Positions 32,028-40,801 of a stretch of DNA of 64,000 bases are shown here, piece by piece (positions within the stretch are counted from its first letter, which is position 1; every line of letters starts with the position of its first letter). This DNA is from Bacillota bacterium (GTDB lineage: Bacteria; Bacillota; SHA-98; UBA4971). The translations under genes were made by a program, and so were the position numbers. The notes beneath the pieces were generated by a model. That model did no database searches, had not been told where the DNA came from, and worked only from the letters and a program-made list of their open reading frames with translations. The stretch lies in the NCBI GenBank assembly GCA_030024085.1, contig JASEJE010000002.1, forward strand, positions 124,001 to 188,000, in the 5' to 3' direction.

Positions 32028-35000
32028 GTGAGGCTAACGGTGGTGCCTGAAACGCAGTTGAGAAGGTCCGTGCTGGTGGTGGGCGGCGGCGTGGCAGGGA
32101 TGCACGCCTCGCTCATCCTGGCCGATGCTGGGGTGCAGGTGTACCTGGTGGACTCGTCCCCGACGGCGGGCGGTCTGTGGAGCCTGCTCGACAGGACGTT
32201 CCCCACCCATAGTTGCGGGGTCTGCCATATGTCCCCGAGGAACCCTGCGTATTGCCCGGTGATCGAGGTCGAAAGACACCCACGCATCACGCTCATGGTG
32301 AACAGCAGCGTGAGCGAGGTCTCCGGTGACATCGGCGAGTTCCGCGTGCGCGTCACGCGAGGCCCCGAGTTCATCAGGCGTGACATGTGCGACGGCTGCG
32401 GCGCGTGCGAGAGGGCGTGCCCGGTCGACGTGAGCGTGCCGTCTTACCTCGGGTCGAGCGGCCACAAGGCGATCTATAGACCGGGCCATCGCGCAGTGCC
32501 GGGCGGGTTTGCCCTCGACGAGGCGGCGTGCACCCGGTGCGGAGAGTGCGCGGAGGCATGCCCGAGGGGAGCTATAAACCTCCAGGCTGAGAGCACGTGG
32601 ACGGATCTCGAGGTAGGGGCCATCATTGCAAGCCCCGGGATGACCATGTGCGACCCGCATGTGCGGCTTGAGTACTCGTACGATCCTTCGCGGAACGTCA
32701 TCACAGGCCTGGAGTTCGAGAGGCTCGTGAGCGCCTCCGGGCCTACAGGAGGGCGCCTCACGCGCCCGGCGGACGGTGAGGTACCCGGCAGCATTGCATT
32801 CATTCAGTGCGTCGGCTCGCGAGACAGGTCCGCCGGGAACCCCTACTGCTCGTCGGTTTGCTGCATGTACGCCATCAAGGAGGCCATCATCGCGAAGACA
32901 CTCGCTCCGGACGCGCGGGTGAAAGTCTTCTACATGGACCTGAGGGCCCTCGGAAAGGGCTACGACGAGTATTACGCCAGGGCGAAGTCCCTGGGTGTTG
33001 AGTTTGAGAACTGCAGGGTTTCGGGGGTGGAGGGGGAAGGCGATTCGCTCGAGGTGTGCTCCGAATCGGGCGGGGAGGCGAGACGCGAAGGGTTCGACCT
33101 CATAGTGCTCTCGAACGGCCTCGTTCCAGGCAAAGACCTCGGCACCCTCGCATCCGTGCTCGGAGTCGAAACGGACGAGTTCGGATTCATAAGGCCGCTT
33201 TCCCAGGGGCGGTCGCGGGTCAAGACTTCACGTTCGGGGATCTTCGTGTGCGGCGGGGCCGCAGGGCCGCAGGACATCCCCACGGCGATAACGTGGGCGG
33301 GGGCGTGCGCGCTCCAGGCGCTCCGCGTCGTCGGCCCGGAGGCGGATGGCGATGAATGGCCTGTCTCCCAGGATGCCGCGGCGGCGTCCAGCGTCCCCGG
33401 GCGCGACGACGACCGTGCCTCGGGGCTTGCGCGACCGGAGCCGACGCCGGGAGTCGAAGCTGAGGAGCCGAGGGTCGGGGTCTTCGTGTGCAGGTGCGAC
33501 TCTCCCATGGGCGGTCTCGACCCGGGCGGCCTTGCCAGTGCCATAGCTGCGAAGGCCATGGATGACGTGGTCGTCGTGCGGGAGATGCCGGCCCTCTGCA
33601 GGCGGGAAGGCCTCGAATCCCTCGCCCGGGAGGTGGCGGCGCACCATGTCAACCGCGTGGTCGTTGCCGCGTGCTCGCCGAGAGCCATCCAGGGCGCCGT
33701 CGAGGGGGAGCTTTCGAAGGTGGGCGTGGCTTCGGGGCTGGTTGAGGCTGCGAACGTCCGCGAGCAGTGCGGCTGGGTCCACAGCGATCCCGGCGAGGCC
33801 ATGCGAAAGGCTTCTGACCTTGTGGCCATGGCCGTTGCAGGCGTGCGGCTGGCGCGACCGCTCGCGGAACACGTAAGGGCGATCCCTGCGGGCGCGCTGG
33901 TTATCGGGGGCGGCCCGGCCGGGATGCAGGCGGCCGCATCCCTCGCTGACCTCGGCCACGATGTCCATCTCGTGGAGAGGGACGACGCGCTCGGGGGCAG
34001 GGCCAGGGCTCTTGCTCGTACGCTTGATGGGACCAACGTTCGGGATATCCTTGAAAAACTCGAGGGGCGCGTTCGGTCCGACACGCACATCACGGTCCAC
34101 ACATCGTCGCAGGTCGCGTCTATCGGTAGGAAGGACGGCGGGTTCCGTGTCTCCATCGTCCGGGACCATGGTACGGAGGGGGCGGGCAGAGGGCCGGGCG
34201 ACGCCGGGCCGGCCCGCGGGAGCGCGGTGGAGATCGAGTGTGGCGCTGTGATCTTGGCCACCGGCGGGGTGGAGGCGCCAGCGCCGACGCCGGCATACGG
34301 TGCGCAGGCGGATGGCAGGCGGGTTGTGACCCAGACAGAACTCGAGGCGCGCCTGTGGCCGTCGTGCGACGTCCCGGGCGGTGTGCAGAGCGTGGTCATG
34401 ATACAGTGCGCGGGCTCGCGCGACGAGGCAAGGCCTTACTGCAGCCAGGTTTGCTGCTCCCATGCCATCAAGAACGCCATCAGGCTGAAGGCGGAGCGTC
34501 CCGACGTCGAAGTCTACGTGCTGCACCGCGACATCCGCGTGCCGGGTCTGTCCGAGGTCTACTACGAGCGGGCCCGCGACATGGGCGTGGTATTCGTGAG
34601 GCACCCTGACGAGGCACAGCCCAAGGTGGTTGAGGATGCCCATGGCTCCGGCTGCGGGCGGCTCGTAGTGGAGGTCTGCGACCAGGTCCTTGGTGAGACA
34701 ATCCTCGTGCCGGCGGACCTCGTGGTGCTGTCCACGGGAGCTGAGGGCGGTGCCGACCCGGAACTTGCGAGGGCACTCGGGGTGCCCGTCGGCGACCACG
34801 GATTCTTCACCGAGGCCAATGTGAAGGTTCAGCCTGTGGACTTCCTCGTGCCCGGCGTGTACGTCTGTGGGCTTGCGCGCGCGCCGGGATTCATCACCGA
34901 CGCGCTCATCTCGGCGCAGGCTGCTGCGGCGCGTGCAGGGGTGTACCTTGCTGCGAAGGAGGCGCGCAGCGTGGCGAACGTCGCGCGCGTCCGTCCAGGG

Positions 35001-35204
35001 CGCTGCTCTGGCTGTGGCGTGTGTGTGGATGTGTGTCCCTATGATGCGAGGTCCATCGACGTGGAGACGAATGTTGTGGTTGTGGACGAATACCTGTGCC
35101 GCGGCTGTGGGGCATGCCAGACGGCGTGCCCCTCGGGCGCGGCCTGGCATGCCGGGTTCGAGACGGAGCGCGTCATGTCCGCGCTGGACGTGGCGTTCGG
35201 ATGA
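32028..35204 (+). CDS. Tandem HdrA-HdrA fusion flavoprotein
   Basis: The 1058-residue protein holds two HdrA-like units. Unit 1 (about 1-450) has FAD site VLVVGGGVAGMHASLILADAG, clusters CDGCGACERACP and CTRCGECAEACPRGA, and FIQCVGSRDRSAGNPYC; it lacks the N-terminal Cys domain. A low-complexity linker (about 450-490) follows. Unit 2 (about 490-1058) has VGVFVCRCDSPMGG, FAD site LVIGGGPAGMQAAASL, MIQCAGSRD and C-terminal clusters CSGCGVCVDVCPYDA and CRGCGACQTACP, but no mid-domain ferredoxin. The halves together thus carry one full set of clusters and two FADs. It is a QmoA/QmoB-like architecture in one chain, placed between hdrA and mvhD. Confidence 0.88.
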   Translation: MRLTVVPETQLRRSVLVVGGGVAGMHASLILADAGVQVYLVDSSPTAGGLWSLLDRTFPTHSCGVCHMSPRNPAYCPVIEVERHPRITLMVNSSVSEVSGDIGEFRVRVTRGPEFIRRDMCDGCGACERACPVDVSVPSYLGSSGHKAIYRPGHRAVPGGFALDEAACTRCGECAEACPRGAINLQAESTWTDLEVGAIIASPGMTMCDPHVRLEYSYDPSRNVITGLEFERLVSASGPTGGRLTRPADGEVPGSIAFIQCVGSRDRSAGNPYCSSVCCMYAIKEAIIAKTLAPDARVKVFYMDLRALGKGYDEYYARAKSLGVEFENCRVSGVEGEGDSLEVCSESGGEARREGFDLIVLSNGLVPGKDLGTLASVLGVETDEFGFIRPLSQGRSRVKTSRSGIFVCGGAAGPQDIPTAITWAGACALQALRVVGPEADGDEWPVSQDAAAASSVPGRDDDRASGLARPEPTPGVEAEEPRVGVFVCRCDSPMGGLDPGGLASAIAAKAMDDVVVVREMPALCRREGLESLAREVAAHHVNRVVVAACSPRAIQGAVEGELSKVGVASGLVEAANVREQCGWVHSDPGEAMRKASDLVAMAVAGVRLARPLAEHVRAIPAGALVIGGGPAGMQAAASLADLGHDVHLVERDDALGGRARALARTLDGTNVRDILEKLEGRVRSDTHITVHTSSQVASIGRKDGGFRVSIVRDHGTEGAGRGPGDAGPARGSAVEIECGAVILATGGVEAPAPTPAYGAQADGRRVVTQTELEARLWPSCDVPGGVQSVVMIQCAGSRDEARPYCSQVCCSHAIKNAIRLKAERPDVEVYVLHRDIRVPGLSEVYYERARDMGVVFVRHPDEAQPKVVEDAHGSGCGRLVVEVCDQVLGETILVPADLVVLSTGAEGGADPELARALGVPVGDHGFFTEANVKVQPVDFLVPGVYVCGLARAPGFITDALISAQAAAARAGVYLAAKEARSVANVARVRPGRCSGCGVCVDVCPYDARSIDVETNVVVVDEYLCRGCGACQTACPSGAAWHAGFETERVMSALDVAFG

Positions 35205-35339
35205 GCGGGTGACCCGACAGCCGGTGGAAAAGAAGGATGGACTGACGAGCCCTCACTTAGTCGGCGGATTGCAACACCGCGAGGCCCGGAAGAGCGGCGA
35301 GGGTCTATGGGCTTACTCCTGTGCAGGGGAGGACGGGTT

Positions 35340-35771
35340 ATGGGATCTGGCGAAGAGTTCGAACCGAGGATCGTCGCGTTCCTGTGCAACTGGTGCACCT
35401 ATACCGGCGCGGACCTCGCAGGCGTGTCGAGGATGCAGTACCCGCCGAACGTGAGGCCCATCCGCGTCATGTGTTCGGGGTCGGTGGACCCGATGTACAT
35501 CCTCAAAGCTCTCCTCGACGGCGCAGACGGCGTCCTCGTCGGGGGGTGCCATCCCGGCGACTGCCACTACGTGAGCGGGAACTACAAGGCCAGGCGGCGC
35601 CTGGCGGTTCTCGGGGCGATCCTCGACGAGTTCGGGATCGGACGCGACCGGGTGTGGTTTCGGTTCATCAGCGCAAGCGAGGGCGCGCTTTTCGCGAATA
35701 CCGTGCGCGACATGACGGCCGCCCTGAAGGCGCTCGGGCCAAATCCCGCACGAGCGCTCTGGCTCGCATAG
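35340..35771 (+). CDS. mvhD: MvhD-family hydrogenase iron-sulfur (delta) subunit
   Basis: The 143-residue protein shows the MvhD signature FLCNWCTYTGADLAGVSRMQYPP, VRVMCSG-type sequence (IRVMCSGSVDPMYILKAL) and GGCHPGDCHYVSGNYKARRR, binding a [2Fe-2S] cluster. MvhD passes electrons from a hydrogenase or dehydrogenase to HdrA. ATG 35340 has GGGGAGG 8 bases upstream. No hydrogenase large subunit is encoded nearby, so the electron donor is probably the FrhB/FdhB-like protein encoded next. Confidence 0.92.
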   Translation: MGSGEEFEPRIVAFLCNWCTYTGADLAGVSRMQYPPNVRPIRVMCSGSVDPMYILKALLDGADGVLVGGCHPGDCHYVSGNYKARRRLAVLGAILDEFGIGRDRVWFRFISASEGALFANTVRDMTAALKALGPNPARALWLA

Positions 35772-35805
35772 CGCGGCCCAAGACACGCAGCATCGAGGTG
35801 TGGCC

Positions 35806-36948
35806 ATGAAAGACCTTCTGATCGCAAGTGGACAGGATGGGAGAGAAAAGGCGCTTTCGAGGTTCCTCGCGAAGTTGCTGGAGGTCGGGGCCGTGGACGG
35901 TCTCGTGGTCCCGGTCGAGGCGGCAGCCGGCGTGATAACGCACGTTCTCGCGAAGGACCCGCGCCTCGTGGAGCGGGCAGGCCGGCCCCTCGCGCCTGTC
36001 ATGCCTTCGAGCGCGGCGACCGTGGTGTCGGAGATCGTGCGCAAGCGGCCCTCGGGCAGGGTGGCGGCGCTGCTCCGGCCGTGTGAGGCGCGGGCGCTCG
36101 TGGAGCTCATCAAACTGAAACAGGCGACACCCGAGAACGTCGTCGCCATCAGCATGGACTGCGCGGGCACGTACGATCCCGTGTTGTACAGGGAGGCGGG
36201 CGGGAACGTCGATGGCCTGGAGGCGAGAGAGGCATGCCGGGTCTGCCTGAACCCGGCCCCGCTCGAGGACGCGCTCCCCGGCATGGTGCTCGGACTCATC
36301 GGTCTCGACGACTGCGAGGACGTCGTCGTGTCCGTACATGAGCGGCTCGACCCGGCCGTGGCCGCGGTGGTGGAGGAGCTTGGGCTCGCGAGTGGCGAGG
36401 ATGCCGGGCGAAGACGCAAGGCGTCCGTACAGGCGCTCGTCCAGGAGAGGCAAAGGGCTTACGATCGTTTCATCGAAGATGCGCGGCGAAAGGCGGTGTC
36501 CGCGGGATCAGGTCCGACGGTGCGAGACGTCTCCGGGGTTTCGGATAGATTTGGGCTCGAGGCGTTCGCGAGGGAGCTTGCGGCGTGCACGGGCTGTCAC
36601 AACTGCCGGGTCGCGTGTCCGGTGTGCTATTGCAAGGAGTGCGTCTTCGACACCGATACCTTCGAATACGAGGCAGGACAGTTCCTGCGGAAGGCCGGCA
36701 GGAAGGGCGCGCTGAAGATGCCCTCTGAGACCGTCCTTTACCACCTTACCAGGATGAACCACATGTCCCTGTCGTGCGTCGGATGCGGCCAGTGCGAGCA
36801 GGCATGCCCGGCCCACCTGCCGCTCTTCCGTCTGTTTGCGATGGCTTCCAGGCGCACGCAGGAAGTCTTCGGGTATGTCCCTGGCATGAGCCTGGACGAT
36901 AAGCTGCCATTTTCGACCTTCAGGGAGCAGGAGCTGGAGCCCAGGTAG
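35806..36948 (+). CDS. FrhB/FdhB-family flavin iron-sulfur oxidoreductase subunit
   Basis: The 380-residue protein has an FrhB/FdhB-type domain (RPCEARALVELIKLKQ, VVAISMDCAGTYDP, ACRVCLNP) and two C-terminal [4Fe-4S] motifs in ACTGCHNCRVACPVCYCKECVF and CVGCGQCEQACPAHLP. Relatives bind FAD and exchange electrons with F420, NAD(P)H or formate dehydrogenase. With MvhD and HdrABC it could be the electron input of the complex; NAD(P)H as donor is inference. ATG 35806 is preferred over GTG 35800 for spacing to GAGG. Confidence 0.85.
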   Translation: MKDLLIASGQDGREKALSRFLAKLLEVGAVDGLVVPVEAAAGVITHVLAKDPRLVERAGRPLAPVMPSSAATVVSEIVRKRPSGRVAALLRPCEARALVELIKLKQATPENVVAISMDCAGTYDPVLYREAGGNVDGLEAREACRVCLNPAPLEDALPGMVLGLIGLDDCEDVVVSVHERLDPAVAAVVEELGLASGEDAGRRRKASVQALVQERQRAYDRFIEDARRKAVSAGSGPTVRDVSGVSDRFGLEAFARELAACTGCHNCRVACPVCYCKECVFDTDTFEYEAGQFLRKAGRKGALKMPSETVLYHLTRMNHMSLSCVGCGQCEQACPAHLPLFRLFAMASRRTQEVFGYVPGMSLDDKLPFSTFREQELEPR

Positions 36949-36977
36949 GCCCGGGGCACCGGCAGGAGGTGATCTGC

Positions 36978-37658
36978 GTGGCGCAGGAAATGGTCAGGGT
37001 CTTCATCATGGGGAAGGCGTACGAGGTTCCGAAGGGTCTCACCATCATGAAGGCGATGGAGTACGCCGGCTACCAGTTCATCCGCGGCTGCGGGTGCCGT
37101 GGGGGCTTCTGCGGTGCGTGCGGCACGGTGTACCGCATGCCCGGCGACTACAGGATAAAGGTCGGCCTCGCCTGCCAGACGATAGTGGAGGACGGGATGT
37201 ATCTTACGCAGATACCCGTCTTCCCCGCGAACAAGGCTACCTACGATATCGAGGAGATGCGCCCGACCCTGGGTGACATGCTCAAGATGTACCCGGAACT
37301 GTCGAGGTGCCTTGGGTGTAACACATGCACGAAGGTCTGCCCGCAAGATCTGGACGTCATGAACTATATGGCCGCCGCCATGCGTGGCGACATCGCTCGC
37401 ACGGCTGACATGTCCTTTGACTGCCTCATGTGCGGCCTATGCGCCGCCCGCTGCCCGGCGGAGACCGTCCAGTACAATATCGCGATCCTTGCCCGCAGGC
37501 TCTACGCGAGGCACATAGCGCCGAGGGCGCAGCACCTCGCCACGAGGGTTCAGGAGATCCTCGACGGCAAGTTCGACGAGGCCCTCGACGACATGACCAT
37601 GTTCGGCCGGGCCGAACTCGAGAGGCTCTACAACGAGCGCGACATCGAGCCGGAGTAG
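36978..37658 (+). CDS. Fumarate reductase/succinate dehydrogenase iron-sulfur subunit, TfrB-like
   Basis: The 226-residue protein begins with a plant-type [2Fe-2S] domain (GCGCRGGFCGACGTVYRMPGD) followed by two [4Fe-4S] motifs, CLGCNTCTKVCP and CLMCGLCAARCP. Classical SdhB/FrdB has a [3Fe-4S] cluster as third centre; here the four-Cys pattern is complete. The layout matches the N-terminal part of thiol:fumarate reductase TfrB, whose C-terminal CCG part is here the separate HdrB. GTG 36978 has AGGAGGTGA upstream. It is 11 bases before the flavoprotein gene. Confidence 0.85.
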   Translation: MAQEMVRVFIMGKAYEVPKGLTIMKAMEYAGYQFIRGCGCRGGFCGACGTVYRMPGDYRIKVGLACQTIVEDGMYLTQIPVFPANKATYDIEEMRPTLGDMLKMYPELSRCLGCNTCTKVCPQDLDVMNYMAAAMRGDIARTADMSFDCLMCGLCAARCPAETVQYNIAILARRLYARHIAPRAQHLATRVQEILDGKFDEALDDMTMFGRAELERLYNERDIEPE

Positions 37659-37669
37659 GAGGGATAGAG

Positions 37670-39301
37670 GTGTCTTACACCCCTGAGATGATGGAATCGA
37701 TTCGCCTCGTGGAGGCGTCGCGCGAGAGGCGGTACGCGGAGAGGCACCCGAGGCTGAGCCCCGCGGAAAAGCAGGACCTGCTCCGGAAGTTCCACCCGGA
37801 CTTTCGTCCGGATACCATGCGTCCGGTGAAAGTGGGGGCATCGCGGGGCGCGATGATGCCTCACGAGCTCGTGGACGTTCTCGAGGCCAGGAGCAGGCTG
37901 GACCCTGACACCTTCCCCCTCGACCGGATAGACTACGACGTGGACGTGCTCGTGGTGGGAGGGGGCGGGGCGGGCTCGTCGGCGTCGCTCATGGCCCACG
38001 CAGCAGGGGTTAACGTGCTTCAGGTCACCAAGCTGCGGCTTGGTGATGCCAACACCATGATGGCCCAGGGTGGCATCCAGGCCGCTGACAAGGCCAACGA
38101 CTCACCGATGATCCACTACCTGGATGTCATCGGCGGCGGCGGGTTCGTAAACAAGCCCGATCTCGTGAGGGCGCTCGTCCATGACGCGCCTCTCGTGATA
38201 AAGTGGCTCGAGGACCTCGGGTGCATGTTCGACAAGGAGCCCGACGGCACCATGGTCACCCAGCACGGCGGGGGCACGTCGCGAAAACGCATGCACGCTG
38301 CGCGCGACTACTCCGGCGCTGAGATCATGCGTACGCTCCGGGACGAGGTACGAAACAGGCAGATCCCGGTCATCGAGTTCTCGCCCGCGGTGGAGCTTCT
38401 ATCCGACGGCGAGGGGCGGTGCACTGGGGCTGTCCTCATGAACCTCGAGACGAAAGACTTCTTCGTGGTGCGGGCGAAGACCGTCATCCTGGCGACAGGC
38501 GGGTTCGGGAGGCTCCACGTCGCAGGATTTCCTACCACGAACCACTACGGCGCCACCGCCGACGGCCTGGTCATGGCGTACCGCATGGGCGCAAACCTCA
38601 TATTCCTCGACGCGACGCAGTTCCACCCGACGGGAGCGGCGTATCCCGAGCAGATCGTCGGCCTCCTCATCACCGAGAAGGTCCGCGGCCTCGGCGCGCA
38701 GCTCGTGAACGTCGGCGGGGAGCAGTTCGTATACCCACTCGAGACGAGGGACGCTGTATCCAGCGCAATCCTGCGCGAGTGCCTGGAGCGGGGCAGGGGC
38801 TCGGTCACCGAGACCGGTCAGCACGGCGTGTGGCTCGACTCGCCCATGATAGAGCACATCCACGGCGATGGCACGATCCAGAGGGCGCTTCCGGCCATGT
38901 TCCGCCAGTACAAGCGGTTTGGGATCGACATGCGGAAGGAGCCGATCCTCGTGTACCCCACGCTGCACTACCAGAACGGTGGCGTGGAGATATCCGACGA
39001 CACGAGCACATGCATCGAGAACCTGTTCGTGGCGGGGGAGACGTCTGGCGGTGTCCACGGGAGGAACCGTCTCATGGGGAACTCCCTCCTCGACGTGGTG
39101 GTCTTCGGCAGGCGCGCGGGCGCAGCCGCGGCGGAGCGGGCGCGGAGAGTGAAGCCTGGTCGGCTCACCCTCGAGCATGTGAGGCGCTATCACGGGGAAC
39201 TCGATGAGGCGGGCATTGGGAAGGACAGGGTGTCGCCGATGGTTTTGCCGTCCTATGCGCGCCGCCAGGCGATGCCCGGGGCCGACTCTACGGTATCATA
39301 G
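37670..39301 (+). CDS. Soluble fumarate reductase/succinate dehydrogenase flavoprotein subunit
   Basis: The 543-residue protein has FAD site VDVLVVGGGGAGSSASLMA, the active-site regions FHPTGAAYPEQ, ITEKVRGLGAQLVN, PTLHYQNGGVEI and the Arg-containing GRNRLMGNSLLDVVVFGRRAG. In membrane-bound complex II a His binds FAD covalently at the position before TxxAQGG; here it is Asn (about residue 128, DANTMMAQGG), so FAD should be non-covalent. It would interconvert fumarate and succinate in the cytoplasm. The GTG follows AGGAGGGATAGAG. No membrane anchor subunit is encoded anywhere near, so electrons must come through the TfrB-like and Hdr proteins. Confidence 0.9.
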   Translation: MSYTPEMMESIRLVEASRERRYAERHPRLSPAEKQDLLRKFHPDFRPDTMRPVKVGASRGAMMPHELVDVLEARSRLDPDTFPLDRIDYDVDVLVVGGGGAGSSASLMAHAAGVNVLQVTKLRLGDANTMMAQGGIQAADKANDSPMIHYLDVIGGGGFVNKPDLVRALVHDAPLVIKWLEDLGCMFDKEPDGTMVTQHGGGTSRKRMHAARDYSGAEIMRTLRDEVRNRQIPVIEFSPAVELLSDGEGRCTGAVLMNLETKDFFVVRAKTVILATGGFGRLHVAGFPTTNHYGATADGLVMAYRMGANLIFLDATQFHPTGAAYPEQIVGLLITEKVRGLGAQLVNVGGEQFVYPLETRDAVSSAILRECLERGRGSVTETGQHGVWLDSPMIEHIHGDGTIQRALPAMFRQYKRFGIDMRKEPILVYPTLHYQNGGVEISDDTSTCIENLFVAGETSGGVHGRNRLMGNSLLDVVVFGRRAGAAAAERARRVKPGRLTLEHVRRYHGELDEAGIGKDRVSPMVLPSYARRQAMPGADSTVS

Positions 39302-39378
39302 TTGTAGGTAGCGATGAGGGAGTCGTCCGAGGTTCATTTTCCGGCACAGAATACGCGCATCGCGCAAGGAAGGGGCGG

Positions 39379-39669
39379 GTGACGGTGCCTGGAAGCATTG
39401 AGGCAGGGCCGGCCATCGAGGGTCGGCCGACGGATAACCCGGTGGAGATCAACCAGAAGTGGTGCAAGGGGTGCGACATCTGCGTAGCCTTCTGTCCGAA
39501 GGAGGTCCTGACAAGGCCGGAGGGGGGGAAGGCGCAGGCAGCGCACCCTGAAAAATGTACACGGTGCGGGCTGTGTGAGGTTCTATGCCCCGACCTGGCT
39601 ATCGTGGTAACGCCGGCAGCCCGAAAAGGAGCGTCTCCGCGGGGGCAGGGAGGTGTCTCTGATGCCTAG
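39379..39669 (+). CDS. korD: Ferredoxin-type subunit of 2-oxoglutarate:ferredoxin oxidoreductase
   Basis: The 96-residue protein has two [4Fe-4S] motifs, CKGCDICVAFCPKEVL and CTRCGLCEVLCPDLAI, the spacing of KorD/PorD. It overlaps the start of korA by eight bases. It would shuttle electrons from the TPP subunit to free ferredoxin or to the upstream Hdr system. The N-terminus is Gly/Pro-rich; the GTG start is not certain. Confidence 0.9.
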   Translation: MTVPGSIEAGPAIEGRPTDNPVEINQKWCKGCDICVAFCPKEVLTRPEGGKAQAAHPEKCTRCGLCEVLCPDLAIVVTPAARKGASPRGQGGVSDA

Positions 39670-40798
39670 CAAGGCTGGCGCCAGGCTCATGCAGGGAAAC
39701 GAGGCCTGTGCCGAGGGGGCTATGGCTGCAGGATTGCGGTTCTTCGCAGGCTACCCGATAACGCCGTCCACCGAGATAGCGGAGGAGCTTGCGCTGCTTC
39801 TTCCGAAGGCGGGCGGGAAGTTCATCCAGATGGAGGATGAGATCGCCAGCATATCCGCGATTATCGGGGCATCGCTCGCAGGGGCGAAGGCCATGACCGC
39901 CACGAGCGGACCGGGGTTCTCGCTGAAGCAGGAGGGGATCGGGTTCGCATCGTACACCGAGGTGCCGTGCGTCATCGTGAACGTCCAGCGGGTGGGCCCA
40001 AGCACCGGCGTGCCCACCGCGCCCGCACAGGGCGACGTGATGCAGGCGCGATGGGGAACCCACGGTGACCATCCTATCGTGGTGCTGTGCCCGTCGTCGG
40101 TGGCCGAGACGTTCGCGCTCATAATCGAGGCTTTCAACATCTCCGAGCGCTGGCGGATGCCGGTCGTCTTCCTCATGGACGAGGTCGTCGCCCACATGCG
40201 GGAGAAGGTCACGGTGCCAGACGTAAGTCAGATCGCGGTCGCGGAGCGGCCGCGACCCCAGGTGAGTCCGGAACAGTATCTCCCCTACGCCGCGGGCGAG
40301 GATCTCGTGCCTCCCATGGCCGACTACGGCACCGGATACCGCTACCATGTCACAGGGCTGACCCACGACCAGACGGGCTTCCCTACCACCAAACGCATCG
40401 AGGTCGACGCGCTCACGCGGCGCCTGGATGCCAAGATGAGGATGGCGGCGCCGCACGTCACCTTTGTGGATGAGATACTCGTGGACGATGCTGAGGTGGT
40501 GGTGTTCGCCTACGGCATAACGGCGAGGGCTGCGTCCAGGGCTGTGCGCGACGCGCGGGCGCAGGGGCTGAAGGCGGGTCTCATAAAGGCGAAGACCCTT
40601 TGGCCGTTCCCGGATGAGCACGTGCGGAAGGCGGCGGAGCGGGCGCGCGCCATAGTCGTCCCGGAGATGAACATGGGACAGCTCGTGCGGGAAGTCGAGA
40701 GAGCGGCAGCCGGCCGGGCGAGGGTCGTGGGGCTTTCACGTGTGGACGCGGAGCCCATCACGCCCGATGAGATCCTGGCAAGGCTACGGGAGGTGTGA
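39662..40798 (+). CDS. korA: 2-oxoacid:acceptor oxidoreductase alpha subunit (KorA)
   Basis: The 378-residue subunit contains the pyrimidine-binding family signature FAGYPITPSTEIAEEL, MTATSGPGFSLKQEGIGFA and TGLTHDQTGFPTT. It binds the substrate side of 2-oxoglutarate (or related) oxidoreductase. ATG 39662 has GGGAGG nine bases upstream; GTG 39653 would lie next to that site. It is three bases from korB. The specificity for 2-oxoglutarate is inferred from the adjacent sucCD genes. Confidence 0.93.
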   Translation: MPSKAGARLMQGNEACAEGAMAAGLRFFAGYPITPSTEIAEELALLLPKAGGKFIQMEDEIASISAIIGASLAGAKAMTATSGPGFSLKQEGIGFASYTEVPCVIVNVQRVGPSTGVPTAPAQGDVMQARWGTHGDHPIVVLCPSSVAETFALIIEAFNISERWRMPVVFLMDEVVAHMREKVTVPDVSQIAVAERPRPQVSPEQYLPYAAGEDLVPPMADYGTGYRYHVTGLTHDQTGFPTTKRIEVDALTRRLDAKMRMAAPHVTFVDEILVDDAEVVVFAYGITARAASRAVRDARAQGLKAGLIKAKTLWPFPDEHVRKAAERARAIVVPEMNMGQLVREVERAAAGRARVVGLSRVDAEPITPDEILARLREV

Positions 40799-40801
40799 TC
40801 G

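Noticed and set aside
37430-37669. Upstream extension of the fumarate reductase flavoprotein
   Set aside because: It overlaps the TfrB-like gene in another frame; GTG 37670 has a strong ribosome site and the family start.
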